Origin: Caulobacter segnis
Lineage (GTDB): Bacteria; Pseudomonadota; Alphaproteobacteria; Caulobacterales; Caulobacteraceae
Direction of reading: 5' to 3'
Length of the DNA: 64,000 bases
Assembly (NCBI RefSeq): GCF_019931575.1
Contig: NZ_CP082923.1
Span: 3,100,001 to 3,164,000 of the forward strand
The number at the start of each line of letters is the position of its first letter. Position 1 is the first letter of the stretch. The notes beneath the pieces were generated by a model. That model had not been told where the DNA came from and made no database searches. It was given only the letters and a program-made list of their open reading frames with translations. Below are positions 36,412 through 46,427 of this stretch, one piece after another. A program made the position numbers and the translations under genes.

Positions 36412-36501
36412 GGGGGCTCTCCTGGGGAGGAAGAAGACGGCGGGGCTGATGGCGAGCCGCAACTCGTCCACCTGCGGTTGGAACACCGTGGTTCTCTCAT
36501 G

Positions 36502-36571
36502 TTGCAGTGCAGCAGTCAATGATTTTGTGCAGCGCACCATAACGCAGCGTCATGCCGAGTTAAGCTGCAGC
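36502..36571. promoter_or_regulatory. TGC/GCA-rich cluster upstream of the phasin gene, candidate PhaR sites
   Basis: TGC and GCAG elements recur: around 36502-36515 (TTGCAGTGCAGCAG), at 36528-36535 (TGCAGCGC), and a palindromic GCTGCAGC at 36564-36571. Paracoccus PhaR binds CTGC-N3/4-GCAG-like DNA at the phasin promoter. The cluster lies 90-160 bp upstream of the phasin start within the 308-bp divergent gap shared with the carboxypeptidase gene. Confidence 0.4.
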
Positions 36572-36719
36572 ATTGGAAACACGCGCCTGATTTTTTCACG
36601 CCTGCGGCATGATCGCTCACCAGTTGTTTACTTTAGCGAAAGGCGTCTTCCATCATGCTACGGGTCACGCGTGTGGCGGCGCCAAGCCGCTTCCCAGTTC
36701 AAATGACGGACGCTGCTCG

Positions 36720-38033
36720 ATGTTCGCCAAGCTTATTTCCGCCCGCTCCTTCTTCGCCGCTCTCGGCCTGGCGCTGTCTTGCATGGTCGGCGCGCTCGCC
36801 CCGACGACCGCTTCGGCCGCCATACCCTATCTGCAGCTGAACGCCTCGGAGCCGAAGTACGCGGCGATCGTCATCGACGCCAATTCGGGCGAAGTCCTTT
36901 ACGACAAAAGGGCCGACAGCCCCCGCTACCCCGCCTCGGTCACCAAGGTGATGACCTTGTACCTGACCTTCGAAGCGCTCAGCGAAGGCCGCATGAAGCT
37001 GACGGACCGCGTGGTCATGTCGCCTCGCGCGGCCGCCCAGGCCCCGACCAAGATCGGCCTGCGCCCCGGCGACAGCATGAGCGTCGACGAGGCCATCAAG
37101 GCCATGACCGTCAAGTCGGCCAACGACGTCGCCGTGGCCATGGCCGAGCGACTCGCCGGCAGTGAGTCGCGCTTCGCCGCCCTGATGACCCTGCGTGGCC
37201 AGGAACTGGGCATGCGCAACAGCCGCTTCGTGAACGCCTCGGGCCTGCCCGACAGCCGCCAGATCTCGACGGCCCGCGACCTGGCCATCCTGTCGCGCGC
37301 CACCATGCGCGACTTCCCGCAGTACTACAGCTACTTCGCCGTGAAGGGCTTCTACTTCCGGGGCAACTACATCAAGGGCCACAACCGCCTGCTGGACAGC
37401 ATGGAAGGGTTCGACGGCCTGAAGACCGGCTACACCAACGCCAGCGGCTTCAACCTCGCCGGCTCGGCCGTGCGTGACGGCCGCCGCCTGATCGCCGTGG
37501 TCCTGGGCGGCCCGTCGACCGCCTGGCGCGACAACAACATGGAAGACCTGCTGCTGACCGGCTTCGACGTGATGAAGCGCCGGTCGCGTGGCGAGCGCAC
37601 CTCCATCGCCGCCAACATCTACGAGGACGACCCGTCGGGCCCGATCGAACGTCCGTCGGTCGAACAGGGCGACGGCGACCAGGCCGGCCTGCGCATCGTC
37701 CTGACCGAGAACCCGCGCAACCCGGGCCCGGTGAAGGTCTCCCCCACCCTGCGCGGCGCCCAGGAAGCCGCCAAGCCGAAAGCCAGCGCCAAGAAGCCGA
37801 AGGGCGAGTACGGCGTGCAGGTCGGCGCGTTCAAGTCCAAGTCGCTGGCCAACGAACAGCTGAAGCTGGTGCGCGGTCGCTTCGCCAAGGTCGTGGCCGA
37901 GGCCGAGGCCGCCGTGGAAGGCGCCGGCGGCACGTTCCGCGCCCAGTTCCAGGGCATGACCTCGGACGCCGCCCGCAGCGCCTGCTCGGCCCTGAAGGCT
38001 AAGCGCGTCCCCTGCCTGGTGCTGGCGCCGTAA
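36720..38033 (+). CDS. Serine-type D-Ala-D-Ala carboxypeptidase with C-terminal SPOR domain
   Basis: A 437-residue exported penicillin-binding protein that trims peptidoglycan stem peptides. The signal peptide covers about 1-33 (ending TTASAA). The SxxK motif is SVTK (Ser73-Lys76), SxN is SAN (133-135) and KTG is at 235-237. After a Pro/Lys-rich linker, residues about 355-437 form a SPOR domain (GEYGVQVGAFKSKSLA), which binds denuded glycan and targets division sites. The ATG at 36720 opens the signal peptide; upstream in-frame starts do not improve it. A terminator follows. Confidence 0.93.
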   Translation: MFAKLISARSFFAALGLALSCMVGALAPTTASAAIPYLQLNASEPKYAAIVIDANSGEVLYDKRADSPRYPASVTKVMTLYLTFEALSEGRMKLTDRVVMSPRAAAQAPTKIGLRPGDSMSVDEAIKAMTVKSANDVAVAMAERLAGSESRFAALMTLRGQELGMRNSRFVNASGLPDSRQISTARDLAILSRATMRDFPQYYSYFAVKGFYFRGNYIKGHNRLLDSMEGFDGLKTGYTNASGFNLAGSAVRDGRRLIAVVLGGPSTAWRDNNMEDLLLTGFDVMKRRSRGERTSIAANIYEDDPSGPIERPSVEQGDGDQAGLRIVLTENPRNPGPVKVSPTLRGAQEAAKPKASAKKPKGEYGVQVGAFKSKSLANEQLKLVRGRFAKVVAEAEAAVEGAGGTFRAQFQGMTSDAARSACSALKAKRVPCLVLAP

Positions 38034-38045
38034 CTTAACCCCGAC

Positions 38046-38165
38046 CTCCCCGGCGAAAGCCGGGGTCCAGATCGAACCAAGGGCGCCGAGCGGCTAAGCT
38101 CGGCGCCTTTTCGCATTCACGACCAATGCTCAGGATGCATCTGGGCCCCGGCTTTCGCCGGGGAG
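38046..38165. repeat. Pair of inverted 25-bp REP-like elements flanking a terminator
   Basis: The left copy (38046-38070) and the right copy (38141-38165) are reverse complements differing at one base; each is itself a hairpin with a CCCCGGC/GCCGGGG stem. They bracket the terminator at 38082-38111 in the gap between the carboxypeptidase and the convergent aminotransferase gene. Such CCGGCTTTCGCCGG units are typical of dispersed Caulobacter repeats. Confidence 0.65.
38082..38111 (+). terminator. Intrinsic terminator after the carboxypeptidase gene
   Basis: GGCGCCGAGC (38082-38091) pairs with GCTCGGCGCC (38098-38107), followed by TTTT. Confidence 0.85.
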
Positions 38166-38178
38166 ACGGTGGTTGGGA

Positions 38179-39423
38179 TCAGGCTTCCGCGATGACCCGG
38201 CCGATCAACCTGGCCAGCCTCGCCACACCCTCCTCGATCTGATCGTCGGTCGGCAGCGAGTAGCTGAGGCGGATGGCGTTGTGCTTCTGAACCTCGGCGA
38301 AGAACGGCGCGCCGGGCACGAAGGCCACCCGCTCCTCCTCGATGGCCCGCGCCAGCAGCGCCGCGCCGTCGACGCCCTCCGGCAGATCGACCCAGACGAA
38401 CATGCCGCCTTCCGGGCGCGACCAGGTCACGCCCTTGGGCATGGTCCGCTCCAGGGCCGCCAGGATCACCCGGGCCTTGTGGCCATAGGCGCCGCGCAGG
38501 CGGTGCAGGTGCTGGTCATAGCCCTCGGAAACCGCGCGATGCGCGACCATCTGGTTGATCGTCGAGACGTGCAGGTCAGCGCCCTGCTTGAGCAGGACCA
38601 GCTTCTCGATCACTGGCTTGGGCCCGCAGACCCAGCCGATGCGCAGCGCCGGCGACAGGGTCTTGGACAGGGTGCCCAGGAACATGGTGCGGGCGTTGTC
38701 GATGCCGCCCGAGCGGGCGATGTCGAGGGCCAGCAAGGTCGGAGTCGGCTCGCCGATGAAGCGCAGCTCGCGATAGGCCGCGTCCTCGACCAGGGTCATG
38801 TCCAGGCGGTCGGCCAGGGCCAGCACGGCCTCGCGCTCGGCCAGGGTCAGGCTGACGCCGGTCGGATTGGCGAAGTCGGGCACGAAATAGCCCAGCGCCC
38901 CGTGCGGCAGGTCGGCCTCGGCCGGCGATCGCAGCGCGTCCTCCGGCAGGTCGCGATAGGCCGGCTCGTAGCCGTTGAAGGCCTGCAGCGCGCCCAGATA
39001 GGTCGGTCGCGCCACCACGACCGGGTCGCCGGGGCTGATGAACAGCTTGCCGATCAGGTCCAGGGCCTGCTGCGAGCCGGCGGTCAGCATGATGTTGTGC
39101 GGTTCGCACGGCATGCCGTCGCGGGTCATGCGCTCGGCGATCCACTGGCGCAGCGGCAGGTAGCCTTCGCTGACCGAGTACTGCAGGGCCTGCCGCGACA
39201 GGGCCTGGTCGGCCAGGATGGCGTCGTACCCGGCCTGGATTTGCTCGGCCGGGAACAGGCCCGGGTCGGGTATGCCGCCGGCGAACGACAGGATGTCGGG
39301 CTGGTCCAGCAGCTTGAGAAGCTCGCGGATCTCGCTGGCGCGGACGCGGCTCATGCGGTCGCTGAAGCGCGCGGCCCAGTCGCCCGCCTGTTTGGGGGCG
39401 CTATCGGTGTTGTGGGTAGTCAT
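38179..39423 (-). CDS. PLP-dependent aminotransferase, 2-aminoadipate/KAT-like
   Basis: The 414-residue fold-type I aminotransferase has SFAGGIPDPGLFP (about 46-58), TAGSQQALDLIGKLF (about 114-128), PDFANPTGVS (about 182-191) and the PLP lysine in GTLSKTLSPALRIGW (Lys254). These features group it with the LysN/AadR-like aminotransferases related to the C-terminal part of MocR regulators, but it lacks a DNA-binding domain. The substrate is probably a branched, aromatic or aminoadipate-type amino acid. A 19-codon ORF with a strong ribosome-binding site precedes it by 75 bp. Confidence 0.88.
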   Translation of the reverse strand: MTTHNTDSAPKQAGDWAARFSDRMSRVRASEIRELLKLLDQPDILSFAGGIPDPGLFPAEQIQAGYDAILADQALSRQALQYSVSEGYLPLRQWIAERMTRDGMPCEPHNIMLTAGSQQALDLIGKLFISPGDPVVVARPTYLGALQAFNGYEPAYRDLPEDALRSPAEADLPHGALGYFVPDFANPTGVSLTLAEREAVLALADRLDMTLVEDAAYRELRFIGEPTPTLLALDIARSGGIDNARTMFLGTLSKTLSPALRIGWVCGPKPVIEKLVLLKQGADLHVSTINQMVAHRAVSEGYDQHLHRLRGAYGHKARVILAALERTMPKGVTWSRPEGGMFVWVDLPEGVDGAALLARAIEEERVAFVPGAPFFAEVQKHNAIRLSYSLPTDDQIEEGVARLARLIGRVIAEA

Positions 39424-39498
39424 GGGGTGATCGAAGTCCGAACTGAAATGACGTTTGGCGGCCGCACGGCGGCGCGCGCCTGAACAGGGGTCAGGGCG

Positions 39499-39558
39499 TC
39501 ATACCGAGCAGGTCGGGCCGGACGAACGGCGGCGCCAGAAGCGTTCGCGATTGATCAT
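39499..39558 (-). CDS. Candidate 19-residue leader peptide or microprotein
   Basis: ATG at 39558 is preceded by AGGAGAG with a 4-bp spacer; the product is MINRERFWRRRSSGPTCSV. It starts 14 bp after the J-domain gene stop and ends 75 bp before the aminotransferase ATG, all on the minus strand. The near-ideal start signal and position suggest translation. It is rich in Arg with single Trp and Cys codons, so an attenuation role is conceivable but no alternative hairpins are obvious. Too short for homology judgement by eye. Confidence 0.5.
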   Translation of the reverse strand: MINRERFWRRRSSGPTCSV

Positions 39559-39572
39559 GCTTCTCTCCTAGC

Positions 39573-40007
39573 TCAGCTACGCTTGCGGATCAAACGATCG
39601 CGCGCCGCATTCAGCTGGGCCGCCAGGCCTTGCGTGCCGCCCTTGTCGGGGTGGGCCATCTGGATCAGGCGCGTATAGGCCGCCTTGACCTCGGCCAGGG
39701 TCGCCTCGGGACCAACGCCCAGGATGGCGCGGGCTTCCGAAAGGCTCAGCTCGGGCTTGGGCGGCTGGACCATCTCGCGACGGATGACGGGACGGCGGCG
39801 GGCCTCGGTGACGCTCCACAGGGCGATGACGCCCAGCACGATCCCCGTGCCCCACGAGCCCCGGATCGTGGCGTAGGCCGCCGCGGCGAAGGCGGCGATC
39901 GACGCCGCGCCCGCCCCGACCCGCCAGCCGTCGCCCTTGAACAGCGAACGCCCCTTCGGCCACAGCAGGAAGACGAGAATGGCCGCGCCCAGCAGCAGGT
40001 ACAGCAT
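39573..40007 (-). CDS. Membrane-anchored J-domain protein
   Basis: The 144-residue protein has N-terminal hydrophobic segments (about 1-15, 31-46 and 52-65) and a C-terminal J domain (about 88-142) with the HPDKGG motif at 119-124. An N-terminal membrane anchor with a C-terminal J domain resembles the DjlA/Pam18 (Tim14) arrangement, in which the J domain activates a DnaK at the membrane. Key residues for Hsp70 stimulation (HPD) are intact. Confidence 0.85.
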   Translation of the reverse strand: MLYLLLGAAILVFLLWPKGRSLFKGDGWRVGAGAASIAAFAAAAYATIRGSWGTGIVLGVIALWSVTEARRRPVIRREMVQPPKPELSLSEARAILGVGPEATLAEVKAAYTRLIQMAHPDKGGTQGLAAQLNAARDRLIRKRS

Positions 40008-40079
40008 CGGAACTCCGGATACGAAAACGGGCGGCAGGTCTCCCCGGCCGCCCGCTCGTCAAATCATGTAGCGTCTGGA

Positions 40080-40916
40080 CTACTGCGCCGCCAGCAGGGT
40101 CTCGCCCGAATAGGCCGCCAGACCCAGCGAGTGCATCAGGGCGCGCAGCTCCTGACGCGCGGCCAGGTGCTGCAGCGACACCGGCACCGGACGCACCTGC
40201 GGCGACAGGTCGGCGATGGTCAGGCCGAACGGGAAAAGCTCGCGATAGATCACGCGATCGCGCAGGCCGGGGCCGATGCGGAAGCCGACACGCTTGGCCA
40301 GGGCCGTCAGACGGTCCTCCAGGCGCTTGCGGTTACGGGCCTCTGTAGTGGCCAATCGATTGCGCAGCACGACCCAATCCATCGCCTGCCGCTGGCCGGA
40401 CAGCGCCCGCTGCTTGCGGCCCTCCCAGACGGTCAGCGAATAGAGGCTGGGCTTGGTCAGCTCCAGGGTCACCGGATCGACGGTGCCCAGCATGTCGAAG
40501 TCGACGAAGCTGTCGTTCATCGGCGTGACCACCAGGTCGGCGCGGCCGTGGGCCATGCGCGTGATGGCGCTGTCGCCGCCGGGCGTGTCGATCAGGATGA
40601 AGTCGCATTCCTCGGCCGCCTTGGCGAAGGCCGCCTCGAAGCCGGCGACCTGGTCCTCTTCCGACTTCTCGGCCAGGACGATGTCGTTGTCGCTGAGGCT
40701 CAGTGACAGCGGCTCGGGCAGGTTCAGGTTCTTGCTGGCCAGCCAGGCCCGGCGGTTCTCGAAGAACCGGCCCGAGGTGCGCTGGCGCAGGTCCAGGTCC
40801 AGCACGGCGACCTTGGCGCCGCCATAGAGCAGAGCGGTCACGAGATGGACGGCGATCGTGGACTTGCCCGCGCCGCCCTTTTCGTTGCCGACGACGATGA
40901 CGCGCGTTTCGGCCAT
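40080..40916 (-). CDS. mipZ: Division-plane positioning ATPase MipZ
   Basis: MipZ is a ParA/MinD-type ATPase that forms bipolar gradients by interacting with ParB at the chromosome origins and inhibits FtsZ polymerisation away from midcell. The 278-residue product starts MAETRVIVVGNEKGGAGKST with the deviant Walker A lysines (Lys13 and Lys18), LDLDLRQRT, ILIDTPGGDSAIT and MNDSFVDFDMLG, matching the C. crescentus protein closely across its length. The ATG at 40916 gives the known N-terminus. Candidate CtrA-like and GANTC sites lie within 70 bp upstream. Confidence 0.96.
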   Translation of the reverse strand: MAETRVIVVGNEKGGAGKSTIAVHLVTALLYGGAKVAVLDLDLRQRTSGRFFENRRAWLASKNLNLPEPLSLSLSDNDIVLAEKSEEDQVAGFEAAFAKAAEECDFILIDTPGGDSAITRMAHGRADLVVTPMNDSFVDFDMLGTVDPVTLELTKPSLYSLTVWEGRKQRALSGQRQAMDWVVLRNRLATTEARNRKRLEDRLTALAKRVGFRIGPGLRDRVIYRELFPFGLTIADLSPQVRPVPVSLQHLAARQELRALMHSLGLAAYSGETLLAAQ

Positions 40917-40938
40917 GGTTCGATCCCTGATGCGTCGC

Positions 40939-40978
40939 GACTCGCACGACCTTGGACTGAAGGTTAACACGATGTTAC
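40939..40978 (-). promoter_or_regulatory. mipZ upstream region with GANTC and CtrA-like motif
   Basis: GACTC (a GANTC CcrM methylation site) is at 40939-40943, 23 bp upstream of the mipZ ATG. TTAA-N7-TTAC at 40964-40978 matches seven of eight CtrA half-site bases. The mipZ promoter of C. crescentus is a methylation-dependent GcrA target, which fits the GANTC; the CtrA-like box is only suggestive. Confidence 0.5.
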
Positions 40979-41112
40979 CGCCGCCCTACCGGGTCAACCG
41001 TCTCAATCCACAGGCATAATTGTCGCACCCCGAAAGCGGGTTTCCCGCGCGGGATGGTGGACCCGCCGCCGCGCCGGGGCCATAAGCCACGCCTGTCCGC
41101 GTGGAGCCCGAT

Positions 41113-41970
41113 ATGAGCAGCCCGATCATCGTCCGCACCGTCGCCGAGATGCGCGAGCACGTGCGCGCCTGGAAGGCGGCCGGCCAGCGCGTGGCCCTGG
41201 TCCCGACGATGGGCGCCCTGCACGAGGGCCACCTGTCGCTGGTTCGCATCGCCCAGCAACACGCCGAGCGCGTGATCGCCACCGTCTTCGTCAATCCCAA
41301 GCAGTTCGCCCCGCACGAGGACTTCGACGCCTATCCGCGCGGCGAGGCCGCCGATGTCGAGAAACTGGCCTCCGTCGGCTGCGACCTGCTGTTCGCTCCC
41401 GGCGGCGCGGAAATGTACGCCCCCGGCTTCGCCTCGGCGGTGTCGGTGTCGGGCGTCTCCGAACCGCTGGAAGGCGCGGCGCGGCCGCAGTTCTTCGGCG
41501 GGGTGGCGACCGTGGTCGCCAAGCTGTTCAACCAGAGCCAGGCCGACGTCGCGGTGTTCGGCGAGAAGGACTACCAGCAGCTGCAGGTGGTCAAGCGCAT
41601 GGCCCGCGACCTCGACATCCCCATCGAGATCATCGGCGCCCCGACCGCCCGCGCCGAGGACGGCCTGGCCCTCTCCTCGCGCAACGCCTACCTGTCGACG
41701 CACGAGCGCGCCGCCGCCGTGGCCCTGCCCACGGCCATGAAGGCCGCCGCCGCCGAGGTCGTCGCCGGCGGTCGGATCGACGAGGCCGAGCAAAAGGCGA
41801 CGGCCGCCCTGAAGGCGGCCGGCTTTGGTCAGGTGGACTATGTCGAGGTGCGCGAGGCCGGCGACCTGTCGCGCCTGGGTCCGGGTCCGATCGGCGCGGC
41901 TGAAGGCCGGATCCTGATCGCCGCGTGGCTGGGCAAGACGCGGCTGATCGACAACATGGCGGTCGGCTAG
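41113..41970 (+). CDS. panC: Pantothenate synthetase
   Basis: PanC joins pantoate and beta-alanine in an ATP-dependent reaction to give pantothenate for CoA synthesis. The 285-residue protein has the HIGH-type PTMGALHEGHLSL (about 31-43), FVNPKQFAPHEDFDAYPR, FGEKDYQQLQVV and the KMSKS-region GLALSSRNAYLS. The ATG at 41113 follows GGAGCCCGAT. It diverges from mipZ; panB is not adjacent. Confidence 0.95.
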   Translation: MSSPIIVRTVAEMREHVRAWKAAGQRVALVPTMGALHEGHLSLVRIAQQHAERVIATVFVNPKQFAPHEDFDAYPRGEAADVEKLASVGCDLLFAPGGAEMYAPGFASAVSVSGVSEPLEGAARPQFFGGVATVVAKLFNQSQADVAVFGEKDYQQLQVVKRMARDLDIPIEIIGAPTARAEDGLALSSRNAYLSTHERAAAVALPTAMKAAAAEVVAGGRIDEAEQKATAALKAAGFGQVDYVEVREAGDLSRLGPGPIGAAEGRILIAAWLGKTRLIDNMAVG

Positions 41971-41977
41971 CCCTGGC

Positions 41978-42070
41978 CTAGATGGGTTTGAGGGCGATCA
42001 GCAGACCGGCGATCAAGCCCACGAACAGCATCCCCACGCCCAAGGCGGCGAAACCGGCCTTCATCGTCAT
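41978..42070 (-). CDS. 30-residue single-pass membrane microprotein
   Basis: ATG at 42070 with GGAGGG upstream encodes MTMKAGFAALGVGMLFVGLI plus ten more residues ending ALKPI. Nearly the whole chain is one hydrophobic helix (about 6-27) with basic ends. The clear ribosome-binding site and the codon pattern support translation. It lies convergent to panC, with its stop 8 bp from the panC stop. Function unknown. Confidence 0.6.
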   Translation of the reverse strand: MTMKAGFAALGVGMLFVGLIAGLLIALKPI

Positions 42071-42142
42071 CCCTCCGCTATCCCTGCGACAAGATGACAC
42101 CCGTCACGGTTGCCAGTTCACTAACGACACACGCTGAGATCG

Positions 42143-42541
42143 TTACCAAGCGCCGATTTCCCGTAGTTGCCGCGCCAGTTCCGGCGGCAGGTCGGCGGCT
42201 TCGCTCTCGGTGAGGTCCGGCGGCGCGTCCTCGGGCTTGAGATAGCGCCAGCCCTGGAACGCCCGCCTCGGCTGGGGCGCGACGCGGATGATCGGCGGAT
42301 CCACCGTCACCTCGCAGCGCGAGGCCGGCCCCGAGCCGATCGTGTCGATGGCCAGGATCTTCTGGCGACACAGGATCTGGCCCTTGAACACCCGATACAG
42401 CGAGCCGCCGTCCAGGACTTCGTCGACCCGCTTGGGCGTCATGCGGGTGTGCATGACCCAGGGGTGGCCTTCCGTGTGCCAGGCCAGGAGATCCTCGACG
42501 GTGTCGCAACCGACGACCAGCTTGATGATGTGCAGCGCCAT
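42143..42541 (-). CDS. DUF1489 family protein
   Basis: The 132-residue protein carries the DUF1489 signature: MALHIIKLVVGCDTVEDLLAW at the start, VMHTRMTPKRVDEVLDGGSLYRVFKGQI (about 29-56) and RRAFQGWRYL near residue 91. The family is confined largely to Alphaproteobacteria and has no assigned function. No signal peptide or membrane segment is visible. Confidence 0.85.
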   Translation of the reverse strand: MALHIIKLVVGCDTVEDLLAWHTEGHPWVMHTRMTPKRVDEVLDGGSLYRVFKGQILCRQKILAIDTIGSGPASRCEVTVDPPIIRVAPQPRRAFQGWRYLKPEDAPPDLTESEAADLPPELARQLREIGAW

Positions 42542-42610
42542 GGCCGCTAGATAGCGCGGGACGGGGCCAAGACAACAACCCCGGTCGCCCGCGGAGGCCC
42601 AGAAACACGA

Positions 42611-42641
42611 AAGCCCCCGCCGGGTGTCCCGGCGGAGGCTT
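42611..42641 (-). terminator. Intrinsic terminator after the TonB-C-like gene
   Basis: CCGCCGGG and CCCGGCGG form the core stem around TGT, extended by AAGCC/GGCTT; on the minus strand it ends in TTTCGTGTTTC. It is 30 bp past the stop of the leftward gene at 42671. Confidence 0.8.
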
Positions 42642-42670
42642 GCGTTGATAGCGCTTTGGCTAGGCGATGC

Positions 42671-42982
42671 TTACGCGCCGCCCGGGAAGCGGAAGGGAAC
42701 CTTCACCGAACCGGTCTTGGCGCCCATCGGCAGCTTCTCGGCGATGCACATGGCGGCCTTGTCGAAACCCTTGCCCGCGGCGCTGTTGTCCACGACCTTG
42801 CAGTCCGACAGCTTGCCGTCCGCGGCGTTGCACTCCAGCATCACCTGCGCGGCGTCGCGCGTGTTGGCGAACTGCTGCAGGCAGCGACCCATCTGGTCTT
42901 CGAAGCCACCGGCGGCCGAAGCGGCCTGAGCCACGAAGAAGCTGCCGGCCAGGCCAGCGGCGAAAGCGATCGAGAGTTTCAT
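42671..42982 (-). CDS. Small secreted protein with TonB C-terminal-like fold
   Basis: The 103-residue product has a signal peptide (MKLSIAFAAGLAGSFFVAQA, cut near ASAA) and a compact domain with cysteines at regular places (GRCLQQF, LECNAADGKLSDCKVV, AMCIAEKLPMG) and a C-terminal VKVPFRFPGG. The pattern C-x-DG-x-LSDC-V...GFDKAAMCIA...V-x-VPF-F is that of TonB-C-like domains in exported proteins that lack the rest of TonB. Role unknown. Confidence 0.75.
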   Translation of the reverse strand: MKLSIAFAAGLAGSFFVAQAASAAGGFEDQMGRCLQQFANTRDAAQVMLECNAADGKLSDCKVVDNSAAGKGFDKAAMCIAEKLPMGAKTGSVKVPFRFPGGA

Positions 42983-43118
42983 ACCCACCAAATTCCCTTT
43001 TGGAACCGAACTTGTGAGCATGGTTATCGCCCTTAAGGCCTAAAGAACGGCCAAGGTTCGCGGTTAATCATTCCCGAACGGGGTTCTACCAATTCGGCGC
43101 CCGGACCAAGCCGAGCGT

Positions 43119-45080
<1,962 letters not shown>

Positions 45081-45090
45081 ACCGAAGGAC

Positions 45091-46404
45091 CTACATCTGG
45101 GAAAGGGTGAAGAGCATCAAGGCGAGGAGCAGGGACGCGAACGCAATGATGGTCATGGACCAGACGATCAGCGTCTTCAGCAAGGCGCCGACGATGCTGG
45201 AGCCATAGCCGCCGCGCAGCGTCTGGAAGAGGTTGATCGGGGTCCACAGCAGCACGATCGTCAGCACCGGCGCGGCCACGGTCGCGGGCAGGACGAACAC
45301 CAGCGCCCAGGTCAGGAACGAGAACGACAACAGGTTCGTGGCCACCAGCAGGTGGTCGTAGATGTAGTACTGGCGCTTGTTCAGATAGACGAGGGCCAGG
45401 CTGAGCCCGATGATCGGCAGCAGCAGCACCGCCAGGCGGTGAGCCCAGCCGAAAAGCACCAGGATGTAGTAGTCTGGGTTCTCGATCGCCTTGGCGATGC
45501 GCTCCTTGAGCCAATCGCCGTTGTAGTATTTGCCGGAATGGCCCGGCTTGGTCGCCTCGGCTTCGATCGCGGCCTTGGTCTTGGCGTCAGGCGCGACGAT
45601 GTTGACGTGCGCGCCCCCGATCTGGGCCTCGGCCAACTTGTTGGCGCCGGCCTCCAGCTTGTCGGGGCTCTGGAAGTTCAGACCCCGCACGGTGGCGGCG
45701 GCATCGCGGCCCTTCCCGTGCAGCTTGGCCAGAGCCTCGGCTCCGGCGTTGGCGTTCTTTTCCAGAGCGTCGGCCTCGGCCATGTGCTCGGCGTAGCGCG
45801 CCTGCGCCTTCTCCACGTCGTCGGCGTATTCCTGCGCGATCTTGGCCTTGTCGGCGTCCTCTTCCTTGAGGGTCTCGTCGCGCTGGGCGACGGCGTCGGC
45901 CAATCGCTCCTGCCGGCTCTCGGCGGCCTCCTTGCGCATCTCATCGGCCTTGGCCTTGCGGCCCTGCGGCGTGGCGAGCTGGGCGGCTTCCTTCTCCTCC
46001 TTCAGCTCCTGCTGATGGCGGACGTTGTGGATGGCGTGCTCGGCCGCGAAGATGAACAGCAGCAGGGCCACCAGGAAGGTGCGGAACGGCGGCACGTGCC
46101 GCACGATCCGGCCTTCCATGTAGTCCTTGGCCAACTTGCCGGGCCGGAAGAACAGCAGCGGCAGGGTGTTGGCCAGGCGACCGTCGAGGTGGAACATCCC
46201 CTCGATGGCCTCCCAGATCAGGTGCAGGATCGACCGGTGATGCGTGTCGGCGTTCTGGCCGCACGAATAGCAGTACCAGCCCTCCAGAGGCGTCCCGCAG
46301 TTCTTGCAGGGCTCGCCCTGATGGGTGAACGGCTTCTTCTTGCCGCCGACCAGGCCGCCGCCCGAGTCCGCCACCGCCGCTTCCAGCTCAGCACCTGTCA
46401 CCAC
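45091..46404 (-). CDS. DUF3667 membrane protein with N-terminal zinc ribbon and coiled-coil insert
   Basis: The 437-residue protein begins with a zinc-ribbon CKNCGTPLEGWYCYSCGQ (about 33-50), the DUF3667 opening. A first membrane segment (about 107-122) is followed by a roughly 190-residue charged region rich in Glu/Lys/Ala heptads (about 126-230) and a 60-residue linker. A block of four or five membrane spans (about 310-435) ends the protein. The start is a GTG doublet at 46404/46401. It sits between mccA (10 bp) and the hydratase gene (23 bp), inside the leucine-degradation operon. No catalytic residues recognised. Confidence 0.82.
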   Translation of the reverse strand: MVTGAELEAAVADSGGGLVGGKKKPFTHQGEPCKNCGTPLEGWYCYSCGQNADTHHRSILHLIWEAIEGMFHLDGRLANTLPLLFFRPGKLAKDYMEGRIVRHVPPFRTFLVALLLFIFAAEHAIHNVRHQQELKEEKEAAQLATPQGRKAKADEMRKEAAESRQERLADAVAQRDETLKEEDADKAKIAQEYADDVEKAQARYAEHMAEADALEKNANAGAEALAKLHGKGRDAAATVRGLNFQSPDKLEAGANKLAEAQIGGAHVNIVAPDAKTKAAIEAEATKPGHSGKYYNGDWLKERIAKAIENPDYYILVLFGWAHRLAVLLLPIIGLSLALVYLNKRQYYIYDHLLVATNLLSFSFLTWALVFVLPATVAAPVLTIVLLWTPINLFQTLRGGYGSSIVGALLKTLIVWSMTIIAFASLLLALMLFTLSQM

Positions 46405-46427
46405 GCCCCATATCCCCCAGGTTGAAT

